Assembly (NCBI RefSeq): GCF_002744175.1
Contig: NZ_NKHF01000025.1
Coordinates: 1 to 64,000 of the forward strand
Length of the DNA stretch: 64,000 bases
DNA from: Pseudoalteromonas piscicida
GTDB lineage: Bacteria > Pseudomonadota > Gammaproteobacteria > Enterobacterales > Alteromonadaceae
Direction: 5' to 3'
The stretch's first letter is position 1. Each line of letters begins with the position of its first letter. The translations under genes were made by a program, and so were the position numbers. Below the pieces are notes generated by a model. The model was not told the DNA's origin, ran no database searches, and saw only the letters and a program-made list of their open reading frames with translations. Of the stretch, positions 25,936 to 36,118 are shown in pieces.

Positions 25936-28820
25936 ATGAAAAAGCTATTCGCAATTAGTGCGCTTACCTTAGCCGTTTTGACTGGGTGTAATAGCACTTC
26001 TTCACTTATACATCCTGACGCTTCACAAAACTTACTATCCGACCAACTCGTCGTCAGTCCTAATGATGATAGACAATACCAAACTTTGACCTTAGAAAAT
26101 GGTATCGAGGTGATTTTAGTCTCAGATCCATCTGTATCAAAATCTGCTGCGGCGCTGAGTGTTGGTGTCGGCCTACTGCACGACCCTATGTCTCAACAAG
26201 GCATGGCACATTATCTTGAGCATATGCTATTTCTAGGTACTGAGAAATACCCAGACAGCAAAGGGTACTCAGACTTTATGACCAAAAATGGCGGGGCGCA
26301 TAACGCTTACACTTGGCTAGATATTACCAACTATATGTTCAAAGTGAATAATGACGCCTATGATGAAGCATTAGACAGATTTTCCGACTTCTTCAAATCA
26401 CCTAAATTGTATCCCGAGTATACCGAGAAAGAAAAAAATGCGGTTAACGCAGAATGGTCGATGCGCAGAGAGATGGACTTCTTCGGCAATTTAAATTGGC
26501 GAGAAACATGATGGGGGCGCACCCTGCTAACCGCTTCCTGATCGGTAACCTTGAAACCTTAGGTGATAAGCCTGAGAGTAAACTACATCAAGAAACCGTA
26601 GACTTTTACAATAAATATTATTCCTCTAACATCATGAAGTTGGCCATGATCTCAAATGAGCCAATAGAGCAGATGGTAGCTAAAGCCAAAAAACATTTCA
26701 CTTCGATTAAAAACAAAAACATTGAAAAGCCAACAGTCAAACAAGCGTTGAACTTTGATAATGTCGGCAAAAAGCTCGTTCACTATAAACCCAACGAAGA
26801 TGTGAAAACGCTACAACTTGATTTCACAATCAAGAACAATGCCACAGAATTTGCGGTGAAGCCGAATTACTTCATCACTTATTTGTTAAGTAATGAAATG
26901 GCGGGAAGTCCTGCACAAGTATTGAAAGAGCAGGGGTTGATTTCCTCATTAAGTGCATTTGCAACGCCTAACAGCTATGGTAACTACGGTACGCTGCAAA
27001 TCGATATTCAGTTAACGGATGAGGGCATGAAGCAACGTGAACTGATCACGGGCACCGTGTTGGATTATATCGACATGATCCGAGGCAAAGGTGTAGACAG
27101 TCGCTACTTTAAGGAAATTCAAACTTCACTAAATAATCAATTTAGGTTCTTGGAAAAAGGCGATGAATTTGGTTATGTGAGTAACTTAGCTGATAGTATG
27201 CAGCATTACCCCTTAAACCATGCGATTAATGCCGGTTATTACTATGCGCAGTTTGATGCAGAAGCGGTAAATGCGGTGTTAGACCAACTCACACCAGAAC
27301 AAATGCGAGTTTGGTATATTAGTAAAGATGAGCCAACCAACGCAAAACTACACTTTTATGATGGTGAATATCAGGTTGTTGACTTAAAACGCGACGACTT
27401 TGATAAATGGAAAGACGCGGCTAACTTCGACTTAGCACTTCCGAGTGTCAATACCTTGTTACCAGAGAATTTTGCCCTAAAAACGTCCGCTGGAGATGCC
27501 GAAAATGGCGTGCAGAAGGTGATTGACAGTGAAGGGGTCAAGATTTGGCATGCCGCCAGCGAGCGCTTTTATGAGCAACCTAAAGGCAGCTTAAAAATCT
27601 ATGTGAACAACCCCGAGCCACTAAAAGATATCAAAACAGAAGTGGCACTGGCGATATGGGCTGATCTGTATCGATTGGATAAAGCCAAACTGATGACAGA
27701 AGCCAGTGTTGCTGGAATGAATTTAGGATTTACGCCGGCCAATGGTGTGATGTTAGATATCTCAGGCTTTACTGATAAACAAGCGTTGTTGTTAAAAGAT
27801 GCGTTATCCGGCATTCGAGTCAGCACCAGTCAGCGCGCTTTTGAGCAAGCGATTGACCGTTACGTGCGTGGGATCCAAAATCAGGCTAAAGAGTTTCCAT
27901 TTAGACAAGCATTTGGTGTTTATCAAAAGCTGATCCGCTCCGGCAGTTATGATGACTCAGCTTTGGTTGCAACGGCAAAGTCATTGACAGTTGATGATTT
28001 AGAAGCGGTTCAAAATCAGGTGCTTAATAATAACCAGATCCGTGTGTTTGCATACGGAAACTATGACAAAGCCGATCTAGAAACCTTGCGCGAAACGCTT
28101 GATAGTAGTTTGCCCAAACGCCAGAAAACTACCGAATACGCTCGTGCTAAATACTGGCAGCCAGAGCAGCAACAAACACTGGTTTGGCAACAAGACATTG
28201 ATGTTGCTGATGTGGCTGTGATTGACTTCGCAGTTCATCCTGTAAAAGGTTATGCGCAAAAGGCGGCTGCAATGGTGCTTCAAGGTCATCTTAGAACCGC
28301 GGCATTTGAACGGTTAAGAACAGAAGAGCAGTTGGCGTATGCGGTTGGTGCAACCAGTGTGGCTATTGACGAGTATTCAGCGCTGGGCTTTTATATCCAG
28401 ACACCGGTAAAAGACGCAAAAAGCATGCAAGCCCGATTTGATGCTTACAAATTGGAATATGCTAAGGAGCTTGAAACGCTAGACCAAGCCACCTTTGCGC
28501 AACTGAAAAACGCAGTACTGGTGTCACTGACTGAAGAGCCAAAGAATTTATCTGAGGAGTTACAGCCTCTGCTTGGTGATTGGTTCAAAGAAAATATGGC
28601 ATTTGATTCAAAGGCGAAGCTGATCGCGGCAGTAGAAGTTGTCACTTTAGATGATGTGAAAGCTTATTATCAACAAACCGTGATGAACCAAGATGCGGCG
28701 CGATTAAATATCCAGCTTCGTGGTGCTAAGTTCCAATCTGAACCGTTTGCGGATCTTCCTAAGCAAACCAAGATAGACTCTTTGGAACAAATGTACAAAC
28801 AGGTTAAGCTTCAGCCATAA
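25936..28820 (+). pseudogene. M16 family (pitrilysin/insulinase) metallopeptidase lipoprotein, disrupted by a 1-nt frameshift
   Basis: Two frames together give a full pitrilysin-like protein of about 960 residues. The first (from ATG 25936) has a lipoprotein signal (LTGC), the inverted zinc motif HYLEHMLFLGT and the downstream Glu in NAVNAEWSMRREMDFFG, then runs off to a stop near 26511. The second continues with QFKLARNMMGAHPANRFLIG, the next expected residues, to the C-terminus. Restoring one C after 26487 (GGC CAA instead of GGCAA) joins the frames. All zinc ligands are in the short fragment, which lacks the other three domains. Either a recent pseudogene or a base-call error. Confidence 0.85.
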
Positions 28821-28911
28821 AGGGTGATTATCCAAATAGATTAAGCTGCGTTTTACGTAACAACTAGACTAAATTATTTTCTAATCGTAACTCTGCCGTT
28901 TAAGTTTATTT

Positions 28912-28946
28912 AAAAGCTGGTTTGGACTTGTTCTGCCAGCTTTTTT
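28912..28946 (+). terminator. Terminator downstream of the M16 gene
   Basis: Stem AAAAGCTGG / CCAGCTTTT with T-run TTTTTTG. Confidence 0.8.
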
Positions 28947-28994
28947 GTTTCTATAGACTCTGTGGTATAACATCAAAAACGTGAAGGGGGCATA

Positions 28995-29504
28995 ATGGTT
29001 GTTGCTGAGGGAAAACGAGTCTATTTGAGAAAAGCTGATTTAAATGACGCAGGTTTCATGCTGAGCTTGCTAAATCAACGCAGCTTTATCGATAATATTA
29101 GGGATAAAGAAATAAAAACTCATGCTCAGGCTCAAGAGCATATCGCACATGCTTACCTTATTCCTTACCAAATTGGTGCGCCTGCGCCTTATATAGTGGT
29201 AGAAGCCAGTAGCAATACCTGCATTGGCGTATGTGGACTCTATCAGCGAGCTTTTCTTAACTATCCAGATCTTGGTTATGCATTTATAGACCGGTTTACA
29301 GGTAAAGGCTATGCCCTTGAAGCTGCTCAGGCGCTCATTGAGCACAGTAAAAGTAGCGGCGAATACAGTAAACTCACAGCAATCACATTAGAGAGCAATA
29401 CTTCTAGCGTAAAGTTGCTGAATAAAATCGGATTCAACCGGCTTGGCAAAATCATCATAGATGATAAATATAAGCCGGTGTTAGCGTTTGAATATCGGTT
29501 ATAA
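28995..29504 (+). CDS. GNAT family N-acetyltransferase
   Basis: 169 residues of the RimJ-like GNAT group: it begins VYLRKADLNDAGFMLSLLN, has the acetyl-CoA loop region DLGYAFIDRFTGKGYALEAAQALI and the terminal LESNTSSVKLLNKIGFNRLGKI. It transfers an acetyl group to an amine; the substrate is unknown. GAAGGGGG precedes the ATG. The last 6 nt overlap the end of the convergent pqiC gene. Confidence 0.9.
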   Translation: MVVAEGKRVYLRKADLNDAGFMLSLLNQRSFIDNIRDKEIKTHAQAQEHIAHAYLIPYQIGAPAPYIVVEASSNTCIGVCGLYQRAFLNYPDLGYAFIDRFTGKGYALEAAQALIEHSKSSGEYSKLTAITLESNTSSVKLLNKIGFNRLGKIIIDDKYKPVLAFEYRL

Positions 29505-30080
29505 TTGCTGAGCGATTTGTGTACTTAACTGGGTAAAGTTTTTCTGGTGTGCAGACACTAATGCACTAAAGCCATCCTGCTCAAGCGCTGACTCAAAGTG
29601 AAACGGCTGTACTTTTGTCAATTGGTAATTGCCTGTTTGATAGGAATATAAGTACCAAGTGCCGCTGAGTATCGCGCCTTTTTCGTAGTGACCGGCAAAT
29701 TCGTTGACTTCAACAACAAGCCGTTGATGTGCTTGGTTGTTACGATAAAACTTATCGCTTTTTATCGCGGTTGTTCGGCTTTTGGCATTGACTGTATTAA
29801 TCAAATTCCAGGTTAGCATGTCGGAGGGGGGCTGAGCCCACAAATGAAAATTGGCAATATGCACTTGGTTATTTGGTTGAAACTGCACTAACGCCTGTTG
29901 ATTAAACAACTCGGTTAATTGCACTTTATCAACAAGCACAATCTCACTGTTTGCCACTTCTTGTGTTTGTTTTGCTACTTGTTCTTTATTCAATTGATAG
30001 TAATTAATTGGCTGCGGTGAGTTAGTGACGCAGCCCGACAACAGCAATAAAAGCGCTAAAGTGGCAAAACGAACGATCAT
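29499..30080 (-). CDS. pqiC: PqiC/YmbA-type outer-membrane lipoprotein
   Basis: 193 residues with a lipobox (LLSGC) and the YQLN start of the mature chain seen in ABC-type transport auxiliary lipoproteins. Mid-protein QVHIANFHLWAQPPSDML corresponds to the conserved W..P region. PqiC forms the outer-membrane end of the PqiABC bridge for phospholipid transport across the envelope. It overlaps pqiB by 4 nt and is the last gene of the pqiABC operon. Confidence 0.88.
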   Translation of the reverse strand: MIVRFATLALLLLLSGCVTNSPQPINYYQLNKEQVAKQTQEVANSEIVLVDKVQLTELFNQQALVQFQPNNQVHIANFHLWAQPPSDMLTWNLINTVNAKSRTTAIKSDKFYRNNQAHQRLVVEVNEFAGHYEKGAILSGTWYLYSYQTGNYQLTKVQPFHFESALEQDGFSALVSAHQKNFTQLSTQIAQQL

Positions 30081-31735
30081 TTGTTTTTCCTTGGTAGCGG
30101 ATCTGCTTCACTTTCTTTATTGAAAATCAGCATGTTAGGTTGCTCGTTTAATCCTTTAGAGACCGGCTTTAAACGATTGGACAAACTTTCAATTTCTTCT
30201 AGCGTGTTGCTCAGTTGGTCCATTACACCAGAGCCTTTTTGATACTGTGTCATGGTTTGTTCAAACTGCTTTAAGCTCGAGGTTAACTGATTAAGTGTAT
30301 CTTTTAGGCTGGTTAAATTGCCACCAACTTTATCAGTGATTTTATTATTATTGATCGATTCTACGAGTTGATTCATTTCCATTGCTAGTAACCTGTGTTG
30401 CTTAAGAGCCCCCCCTAATTCCTTAACAGTTGTTTCAAGAGGTAACCCGTTTAATTTGTTTAATAAGCTAGTGACTTGTTCAGAAAGTGCTGTGATCCCA
30501 CTGGATACACTGGGTAAAACTGGGTAGATAGTGGACTTTTCAGAACTTACTACCTCAGCACTTGGATAAAAGTCTAGCTCTATATATACCGCACCTGTTA
30601 ACAAATTGCCACTTTTTAGTGACGCTCTAAGTCCATTACTAATCCATTTGTCTATGTTCTCAGTCCAGTAGCTTTGTGCAAGTTCTGCATCTTCATAGAT
30701 CCGACCATACTCTATTTTAACGAGTACCGGGACGGAAGTATTGTTTTGTTGAAAATACAAAGGTCTATCGTCGCTTACACCTGTCGCTGGTACTTGCTCA
30801 ATAGTGCCTATTCTCATCCCTCGATACTCGATCGGTGCGCCCGCTTTTAATCCGCGAATAGATTGTTCAAACTCGACGAGGTAATAGTCAAAGTGATCAA
30901 AGCGTCGCTCCAGAGCCATGGCAAAATTCTTGTGCAGCGCATATGTTTTGTTTTCAGTAGAGATCTTACCACTTGGCATAGAGGGTGGGTAGTCTACAGA
31001 GATACCGCCTTTGATCATTTTTGCCAGTGAACCTGTGGATACCTCAACACCTTCGGTTGATAATTTAAAGTCAATGCCAGAGCTTATCCAAAAAATCGCA
31101 TTGTCTGTGATAAGCTTGTCATAGGGAGAGTAGATAAAAATGCCGTACTCCATTTTTAAGCTTTCAACGCTGAAATGAGCCGACTCAATTTGACCAATCT
31201 TAAAGTTTCTAAAAAATATGCTTGAGCCGACATCGAGCACTTCAGCATCCGATGCCACCAATTGATACCGTTTACCTTCTACCTCAGAACCGATTAATGC
31301 GGGCTCATCCATTAAGGTGAATATGCTCGAGCGGGTGTTTGCCTCTCCTGGAGAGAGCTCAATGTAGACGCCAGACAGTAGCGTGTTCATTCCTGAAATT
31401 CCTGATTCATCAATCCTAGGTTTAACAACCCAAAATGAAGAGTCTTCAGCCAGCAAATCTCGGTATGGTTGCAGGATCCTGACTTTGGCGACCACCGCGT
31501 TTTGATTGAGTTCTAACTTTAGAGATTCTACTAAACCAACCTTAACGCTTTTTACTCGGACTTCTGTTTTACCTGCAATAATTCCGTCTGCATCGGTCAT
31601 CTTTATAAAAATGGTGTGACCCTTATTGGCTTGATGTTGATATAACATCCACCCAGTAATGAGCAACGCGATGACAGGAATTATCCATATTACTGAAAAC
31701 TTTGGTTTGTCTTCGATATCGGCTTGAGTAGTCAT
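30077..31735 (-). CDS. pqiB: MCE-domain intermembrane transport protein PqiB
   Basis: 552 residues, as in E. coli. An N-terminal membrane anchor (residues 13-29, VIWIIPVIALLITGWML) precedes three MCE domains, each starting with an I.MTDADGI..GKT.VR.., YQLVASDAEVLDVGSSIFFRNFKIGQIE or YYLVEFEQSIRGLKAGAPIEYRGMRIG type stretch, then a long helical C-terminus with coiled-coil character. In E. coli, PqiB hexamers form a periplasm-spanning tube for lipids. It overlaps pqiA and pqiC by 4 nt each. Confidence 0.95.
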   Translation of the reverse strand: MTTQADIEDKPKFSVIWIIPVIALLITGWMLYQHQANKGHTIFIKMTDADGIIAGKTEVRVKSVKVGLVESLKLELNQNAVVAKVRILQPYRDLLAEDSSFWVVKPRIDESGISGMNTLLSGVYIELSPGEANTRSSIFTLMDEPALIGSEVEGKRYQLVASDAEVLDVGSSIFFRNFKIGQIESAHFSVESLKMEYGIFIYSPYDKLITDNAIFWISSGIDFKLSTEGVEVSTGSLAKMIKGGISVDYPPSMPSGKISTENKTYALHKNFAMALERRFDHFDYYLVEFEQSIRGLKAGAPIEYRGMRIGTIEQVPATGVSDDRPLYFQQNNTSVPVLVKIEYGRIYEDAELAQSYWTENIDKWISNGLRASLKSGNLLTGAVYIELDFYPSAEVVSSEKSTIYPVLPSVSSGITALSEQVTSLLNKLNGLPLETTVKELGGALKQHRLLAMEMNQLVESINNNKITDKVGGNLTSLKDTLNQLTSSLKQFEQTMTQYQKGSGVMDQLSNTLEEIESLSNRLKPVSKGLNEQPNMLIFNKESEADPLPRKNK

Positions 31736-32925
31736 TGATTATTTTTATCCCACAATAATCTTGGATCAAAACTATTAACGGCTGCGATTTGGCAAAGCAC
31801 CATTAATGTAAAAAATACGATGCCAATTTCTGGTTCAACATTCAGTACCGTTCCTAGTTGTACTAAAGAAACCAAAATAATGACAACAAAAACGTCAATC
31901 ATTGACCAACGTCCAATAAATTCAAGTAGTCGATACACCTTTGTCGCTCTAATCGGCTCCTTGGGTATTTTGACTCGTATAAGTAAGTAGCTCAATAGTA
32001 ACGCTTTTATGATAGGAATACATATGCTAGCGAGAAAAATAAGCGTTGCTACAGGGTAGGAGCCATCTTCCCAAAGAACCTGAACACCCGTAAAAATAGT
32101 TGCCGGAGTATGCAGGCCAAGACTAATGGTATCCATAATTGGAAGAAAATTAGCTGGGACCAGCAACACAACGCTGGTAAGCATCCAAGCAAGGCTTTTT
32201 TGTGCCGACTGAGATTTTCGGTATTTAAGCTTTGCATAACAGCGCTGACATTGTTCACCTTCACCCAAAAAGCCACAAACTTTGCAGCGCTTCAGTGCAG
32301 CTGATAATACGCTTGGTTCACTTAAGTGCTGATTGCATTGAGTTTGATTACGCCACATATACTCGTGATCAAAAAGTGATAGGGCTTCAATAAAGCAAAG
32401 CACAAACAAGATATATGCCCAAAACCCTAAGCCCATTTCGAGCTCAGCAAACGACATTAGCTTAAACGCACTTACCAACACGGCTACTAAGAAGATGTCC
32501 GTCAGATTCAGTGGCTTTAGAGCTGAAAGGAGTTTAGCTAGGTGTCTGGCGTTATGCGCGTTGATAGCTTGCCAATACTCAGTGTGGGCTAGGAACAATA
32601 AAAAGCAAACCGCTACAGGCATCAACAAAATAGTAAACGCAAATAAACCGGCTAGAAAAAAACTATAGTGATCAGCAAGTAATACCAATGCTTGCCACAG
32701 ACTGACGACTTGAGTCATGCCATGTTGGGTGTAGGATATAAAATCGGGAAATAAACTGGCGCACAAAAACAGCAGTGCCGAAAAGCTAAAAGCCTGTATT
32801 AATTGATTGTGATGGCCTTGGACGTGACAAAGCACACAACGACAATTTGGGCACACCGCCCGTTTTTGGGGCGTGATAGAATCGATAGTGACTAGCGTAT
32901 CGCATTCGGGGCAAGCTGTTATCAC
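31732..32925 (-). CDS. pqiA: Intermembrane transport membrane subunit PqiA
   Basis: 397 residues with two PqiA halves. Each half starts with cysteine pairs of a rubredoxin/zinc-ribbon type (CPECDTLV with CPNCRCVLC, and CKVCG with CQRC), followed by four membrane helices. It is the inner-membrane part of the PqiABC lipid transport system. The start has no long leader; the thioesterase stop lies 60 nt upstream on the same strand, so a shared transcript is possible. The order pqiA-pqiB-pqiC with 4-nt overlaps is the classical operon. Confidence 0.94.
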   Translation of the reverse strand: MITACPECDTLVTIDSITPQKRAVCPNCRCVLCHVQGHHNQLIQAFSFSALLFLCASLFPDFISYTQHGMTQVVSLWQALVLLADHYSFFLAGLFAFTILLMPVAVCFLLFLAHTEYWQAINAHNARHLAKLLSALKPLNLTDIFLVAVLVSAFKLMSFAELEMGLGFWAYILFVLCFIEALSLFDHEYMWRNQTQCNQHLSEPSVLSAALKRCKVCGFLGEGEQCQRCYAKLKYRKSQSAQKSLAWMLTSVVLLVPANFLPIMDTISLGLHTPATIFTGVQVLWEDGSYPVATLIFLASICIPIIKALLLSYLLIRVKIPKEPIRATKVYRLLEFIGRWSMIDVFVVIILVSLVQLGTVLNVEPEIGIVFFTLMVLCQIAAVNSFDPRLLWDKNNQ

Positions 32926-32985
32926 ATAAAAATCCGCTGATTTCCTTTGTTGTTAGTTTGCTTGATGTGTCCAAATTTATCAATA

Positions 32986-33795
32986 TTAATCAAATACTGC
33001 GACAGTTTGACGACTGAGTGCCAATAGTTGGCCATCTTGAGACCATATCTTTGCATCTTCAATACCATAGCCATTTTGACTGTGGTGCGTAATCGCCTCA
33101 AATCCGAGCCAAGTTTGGGCATCAAGTGCAATATCTGAAAGAAATTCTATATACCATGACATACTGCTTGCGGGACTCGGCGCCTTACACATTTGCAGGA
33201 GTGTCGGCGGCCAAGCGTCGGCCAAAGCTAATGTATGCAATTCTGTTACTTTTTCTGCTTGGGTTTTAAACCGCATCCAACCACCTAAGTTAGAAGAAGG
33301 CGCGCCGGAAAAGGGGAGTGCACCTTGCTGCGCGTTTAACGCGACATGTTGAAAAAATGCCGGCATTACGCCTTCTTGATATGGCAAGATTGCGTTTGGA
33401 TTGACTTCATTGAGCTTTGAGCATTCATTATTGGCGACTTTAATCGTAGAATCTCTGTCTTTACCAAAACAACCTATGGCAATTAAACACACTTGCCCGG
33501 CCTGAATTAACTGGGTTTGCATCTGCGTTGCACTTTTACCGCTACGTAGGATGCTGGTAGAAACGGTGAAAGGTGTACCTTCTAACAAAGGGCCAACAAA
33601 GTTTACGCTAACCGAAAGCAATCTACGTGGCTCATGCAGCTGGTGTTTCATGCTTTGAACCGCAATTGCCGCAGATAAACCACCAAAAGCAGTGCGGCCT
33701 TGGCACCAGTTATCTGGAAAGCACATTTGTGCCTCTGCTTGTGTTAAGCAATCAGACTGAATAATTTCATCAAACGTCATGTTGTCTTTTCTCAT
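32986..33795 (-). CDS. Acyl-CoA thioesterase family protein (TesB-like hotdog fold)
   Basis: 269 residues with two tandem hotdog domains. The first has MCFPDNWCQGRTAFGGLSAAI, with the F.G hot-dog helix, and RRLLSVSVNFVGPLLEGTPF; the second has SSNLGGWMRF, LADAWPPTLLQ and SMSWYIEFLSDI. These enzymes hydrolyse acyl-CoA. The start is at 33795, or 33780 (MTFDEIIQ), which fits homologues better. A FadR-like operator lies 25-40 nt upstream. pqiA follows 60 nt downstream. Confidence 0.85.
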   Translation of the reverse strand: MRKDNMTFDEIIQSDCLTQAEAQMCFPDNWCQGRTAFGGLSAAIAVQSMKHQLHEPRRLLSVSVNFVGPLLEGTPFTVSTSILRSGKSATQMQTQLIQAGQVCLIAIGCFGKDRDSTIKVANNECSKLNEVNPNAILPYQEGVMPAFFQHVALNAQQGALPFSGAPSSNLGGWMRFKTQAEKVTELHTLALADAWPPTLLQMCKAPSPASSMSWYIEFLSDIALDAQTWLGFEAITHHSQNGYGIEDAKIWSQDGQLLALSRQTVAVFD

Positions 33796-33819
33796 TATTA
33801 TTTATATTACCGTTAGCAT

Positions 33820-33836
33820 AACTGGTCTAACCAGGT
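33820..33836. promoter_or_regulatory. FadR-like operator upstream of the thioesterase gene
   Basis: AACTGGTCTAACCAGGT resembles the known FadR consensus (A-x-CTGGTC-N-GACC-x-G) and is nearly symmetric. Its place just ahead of a fatty-acyl-CoA thioesterase supports the call. Matched by eye only. Confidence 0.6.
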
Positions 33837-33967
33837 AATCAAGATCAAAGTGCGTCAGATTTTAAACCGGATTTATTGAAAAATAGGCAATTTGAGGTGT
33901 TTTTTTAAGCGAAAAGTGCCCAAAGCAAAAAAATTTCAGTTTTTTTCAATTTTTTTTCGTTGTGACG

Positions 33968-33995
33968 CTTGAATTACAAATTGGCGACCTTATTT
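33968..33995 (+). promoter_or_regulatory. Sigma-32 type heat-shock promoter of dnaK
   Basis: CTTGAA at 33968-33973, a 14-nt spacer and CCTTATTT at 33988-33995 (consensus CCCCATTT), about 48 nt ahead of the dnaK ATG. Confidence 0.75.
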
Positions 33996-34042
33996 ATCAA
34001 AACAACTAACTGAACAACGAATTTTGAAGTCGGAGATGATTC

Positions 34043-35965
34043 ATGGGTAAAATTATTGGAATCGATTTAGGTACTACTAACTCTTGTGTAGCGGTACTTG
34101 ATGGTGACAAGCCGCGCGTTATTGAAAATGCTGAGGGCGACCGCACTACTCCTTCTGTTATTGCATTTACAGATGATGGTGAAACACTAGTAGGTCAGCC
34201 AGCGAAACGCCAGGCAGTGACTAACCCTAAAAATACACTTTATGCGATCAAGCGTCTAATTGGTCGTCGTTTTGAAGATGAAGAAGTACAGCGTGACCTA
34301 AACATCATGCCTTTCAACATCGTAAAAGCGGACAACGGCGACGCATGGGTTGAAGTACGTGGTGAAAAGAGAGCTGCACCGCAGATCTCAGCTGAAGTTC
34401 TTAAAAAAATGAAGAAAACAGCTGAAGATTTCCTTGGTGAAACAGTAACTGAAGCAGTTATCACAGTTCCTGCATATTTCAACGATTCACAGCGTCAAGC
34501 AACAAAAGATGCTGGTCGTATTGCAGGTCTTGAAGTTAAGCGTATTATCAACGAGCCAACAGCTGCAGCACTTGCTTACGGCATGGACAAAAAACAAGGT
34601 GACAACGTTGTTGCGGTATATGACTTAGGTGGTGGTACATTCGATATCTCAATCATCGAGATTGATGAAGTTGAAGGCGAGCACACCTTTGAGGTATTAG
34701 CGACTAACGGTGACACTCACTTAGGTGGTGAAGACTTTGATAACCGTGTTATCAACTACCTAGTTGCTGAATTTAAGAAAGACCAAGGTATCGACCTGAA
34801 AACTGACCCGCTAGCGATGCAGCGTGTTAAAGAAGCGGCAGAAAAAGCGAAAATTGAGCTTTCATCTGCACAGCAAACTGAGGTGAACCTACCTTATGTA
34901 ACTGCTGACGCGACAGGTCCTAAGCACATGAACGTGAAGCTAACTCGTGCAAAACTAGAGTCACTAGTTGAAGACTTAGTTGCGCAATCAATCGAGCCAC
35001 TAAAACGTGCGCTAGCTGATGCTGACCTTTCTGTAAGCGACGTGAATGACATCATCCTAGTTGGTGGTCAAACACGTATGCCACTAGTACAGAAGAAAGT
35101 TGCAGAGTTCTTTGGTAAAGAGCCACGTAAAGACGTAAACCCTGATGAAGCGGTAGCAGTAGGTGCTGCAGTTCAAGGTGGTGTACTTGCAGGTGACGTG
35201 AAAGACGTTCTACTACTTGACGTTTGTCCTCTATCTCTAGGTATTGAGACTATGGGTCAAGTAATGACTGCGCTAATCGAGAAGAACACGACTATTCCTA
35301 CTAAGAAGTCACAAACTTTCTCAACAGCAGAAGACAATCAGTCAGCAGTAACAATTCACGTACTACAAGGTGAGCGTAAGCGTTCAAGCGATAACAAATC
35401 ACTAGGTCAATTTAACCTAGAAGGTATTCGCCCAGCGCAGCGTGGTGTGCCACAAATCGAAGTAACTTTTGATGTGGATGCGGACGGTATCTTACATGTG
35501 TCGGCGAAAGATAAAGACACAGGTAAAGAGCAGAAAATCACAATCCAAGCTTCTTCAGGTCTAAGCGATGATGAAGTTGAAAAAATGGTACGTGATGCGG
35601 AAGCAAACGCAGAAGAAGATAAAAAGTTTGAAGAGCTAGTTGGCGCTCGTAACCAAGCTGATGCACTTGTTCATGCTACACGCAAGCAAGTAGAAGAAGC
35701 GGGTGACGACCTTCCAGCTGACGACAAGACAGCAATTGAAGCTGCGCTTGGCGAGCTAGAGACGGCGATTAAGGGCGACAGCAAAGAAGAAATCGATGCT
35801 AAGACACAAGCACTAGCAGAGAAATCTCAAAAGCTTATGGAAATCGCTCAAGCAAAAGCGCAAGCTCAACAAGCTGGCGGTGATGCAGGTGCCCAACAAG
35901 ATTCAGCAAAAAAAGACGATGACGTAGTTGACGCTGAATTTGAAGAAGTTAAAGACGACAAGTAA
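34043..35965 (+). CDS. dnaK: Molecular chaperone DnaK (Hsp70)
   Basis: 640 residues, full length. The ATPase domain shows [12 protein letters not shown] at the N-terminus, [42 protein letters not shown] and [10 protein letters not shown]; the substrate-binding domain starts after [13 protein letters not shown], and the C-terminal tail is acidic. It binds unfolded polypeptides in an ATP-driven cycle with DnaJ and GrpE. GGAG lies 9 nt before the ATG. Codon use is visibly biased, as for highly expressed genes. It is followed by dnaJ; grpE is not in this window. A sigma-32-like promoter precedes it. Confidence 0.99.
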   Translation: MGKIIGIDLGTTNSCVAVLDGDKPRVIENAEGDRTTPSVIAFTDDGETLVGQPAKRQAVTNPKNTLYAIKRLIGRRFEDEEVQRDLNIMPFNIVKADNGDAWVEVRGEKRAAPQISAEVLKKMKKTAEDFLGETVTEAVITVPAYFNDSQRQATKDAGRIAGLEVKRIINEPTAAALAYGMDKKQGDNVVAVYDLGGGTFDISIIEIDEVEGEHTFEVLATNGDTHLGGEDFDNRVINYLVAEFKKDQGIDLKTDPLAMQRVKEAAEKAKIELSSAQQTEVNLPYVTADATGPKHMNVKLTRAKLESLVEDLVAQSIEPLKRALADADLSVSDVNDIILVGGQTRMPLVQKKVAEFFGKEPRKDVNPDEAVAVGAAVQGGVLAGDVKDVLLLDVCPLSLGIETMGQVMTALIEKNTTIPTKKSQTFSTAEDNQSAVTIHVLQGERKRSSDNKSLGQFNLEGIRPAQRGVPQIEVTFDVDADGILHVSAKDKDTGKEQKITIQASSGLSDDEVEKMVRDAEANAEEDKKFEELVGARNQADALVHATRKQVEEAGDDLPADDKTAIEAALGELETAIKGDSKEEIDAKTQALAEKSQKLMEIAQAKAQAQQAGGDAGAQQDSAKKDDDVVDAEFEEVKDDK

Positions 35966-36118
35966 TTGTAGGTCTTGAAGGAGGGCGCGCTGGCTGTATG
36001 GCTTGTCGCGCCCTACGTGTTTATAAATTAGACTGTTGTCTAGCATTAATTTGCAAGCGACAGGGCTCGGCAGAGTCTGCAACGACATAAGTTGCCAAGA
36101 AAGAGTAGTGTGATAAAA

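Noticed and set aside
26454..26511. Programmed frameshift in the M16 gene
   Set aside because: No slippery heptamer of the usual type is at the junction, and M16 proteases are not known to use frameshifting; mutation or base-call error is simpler.
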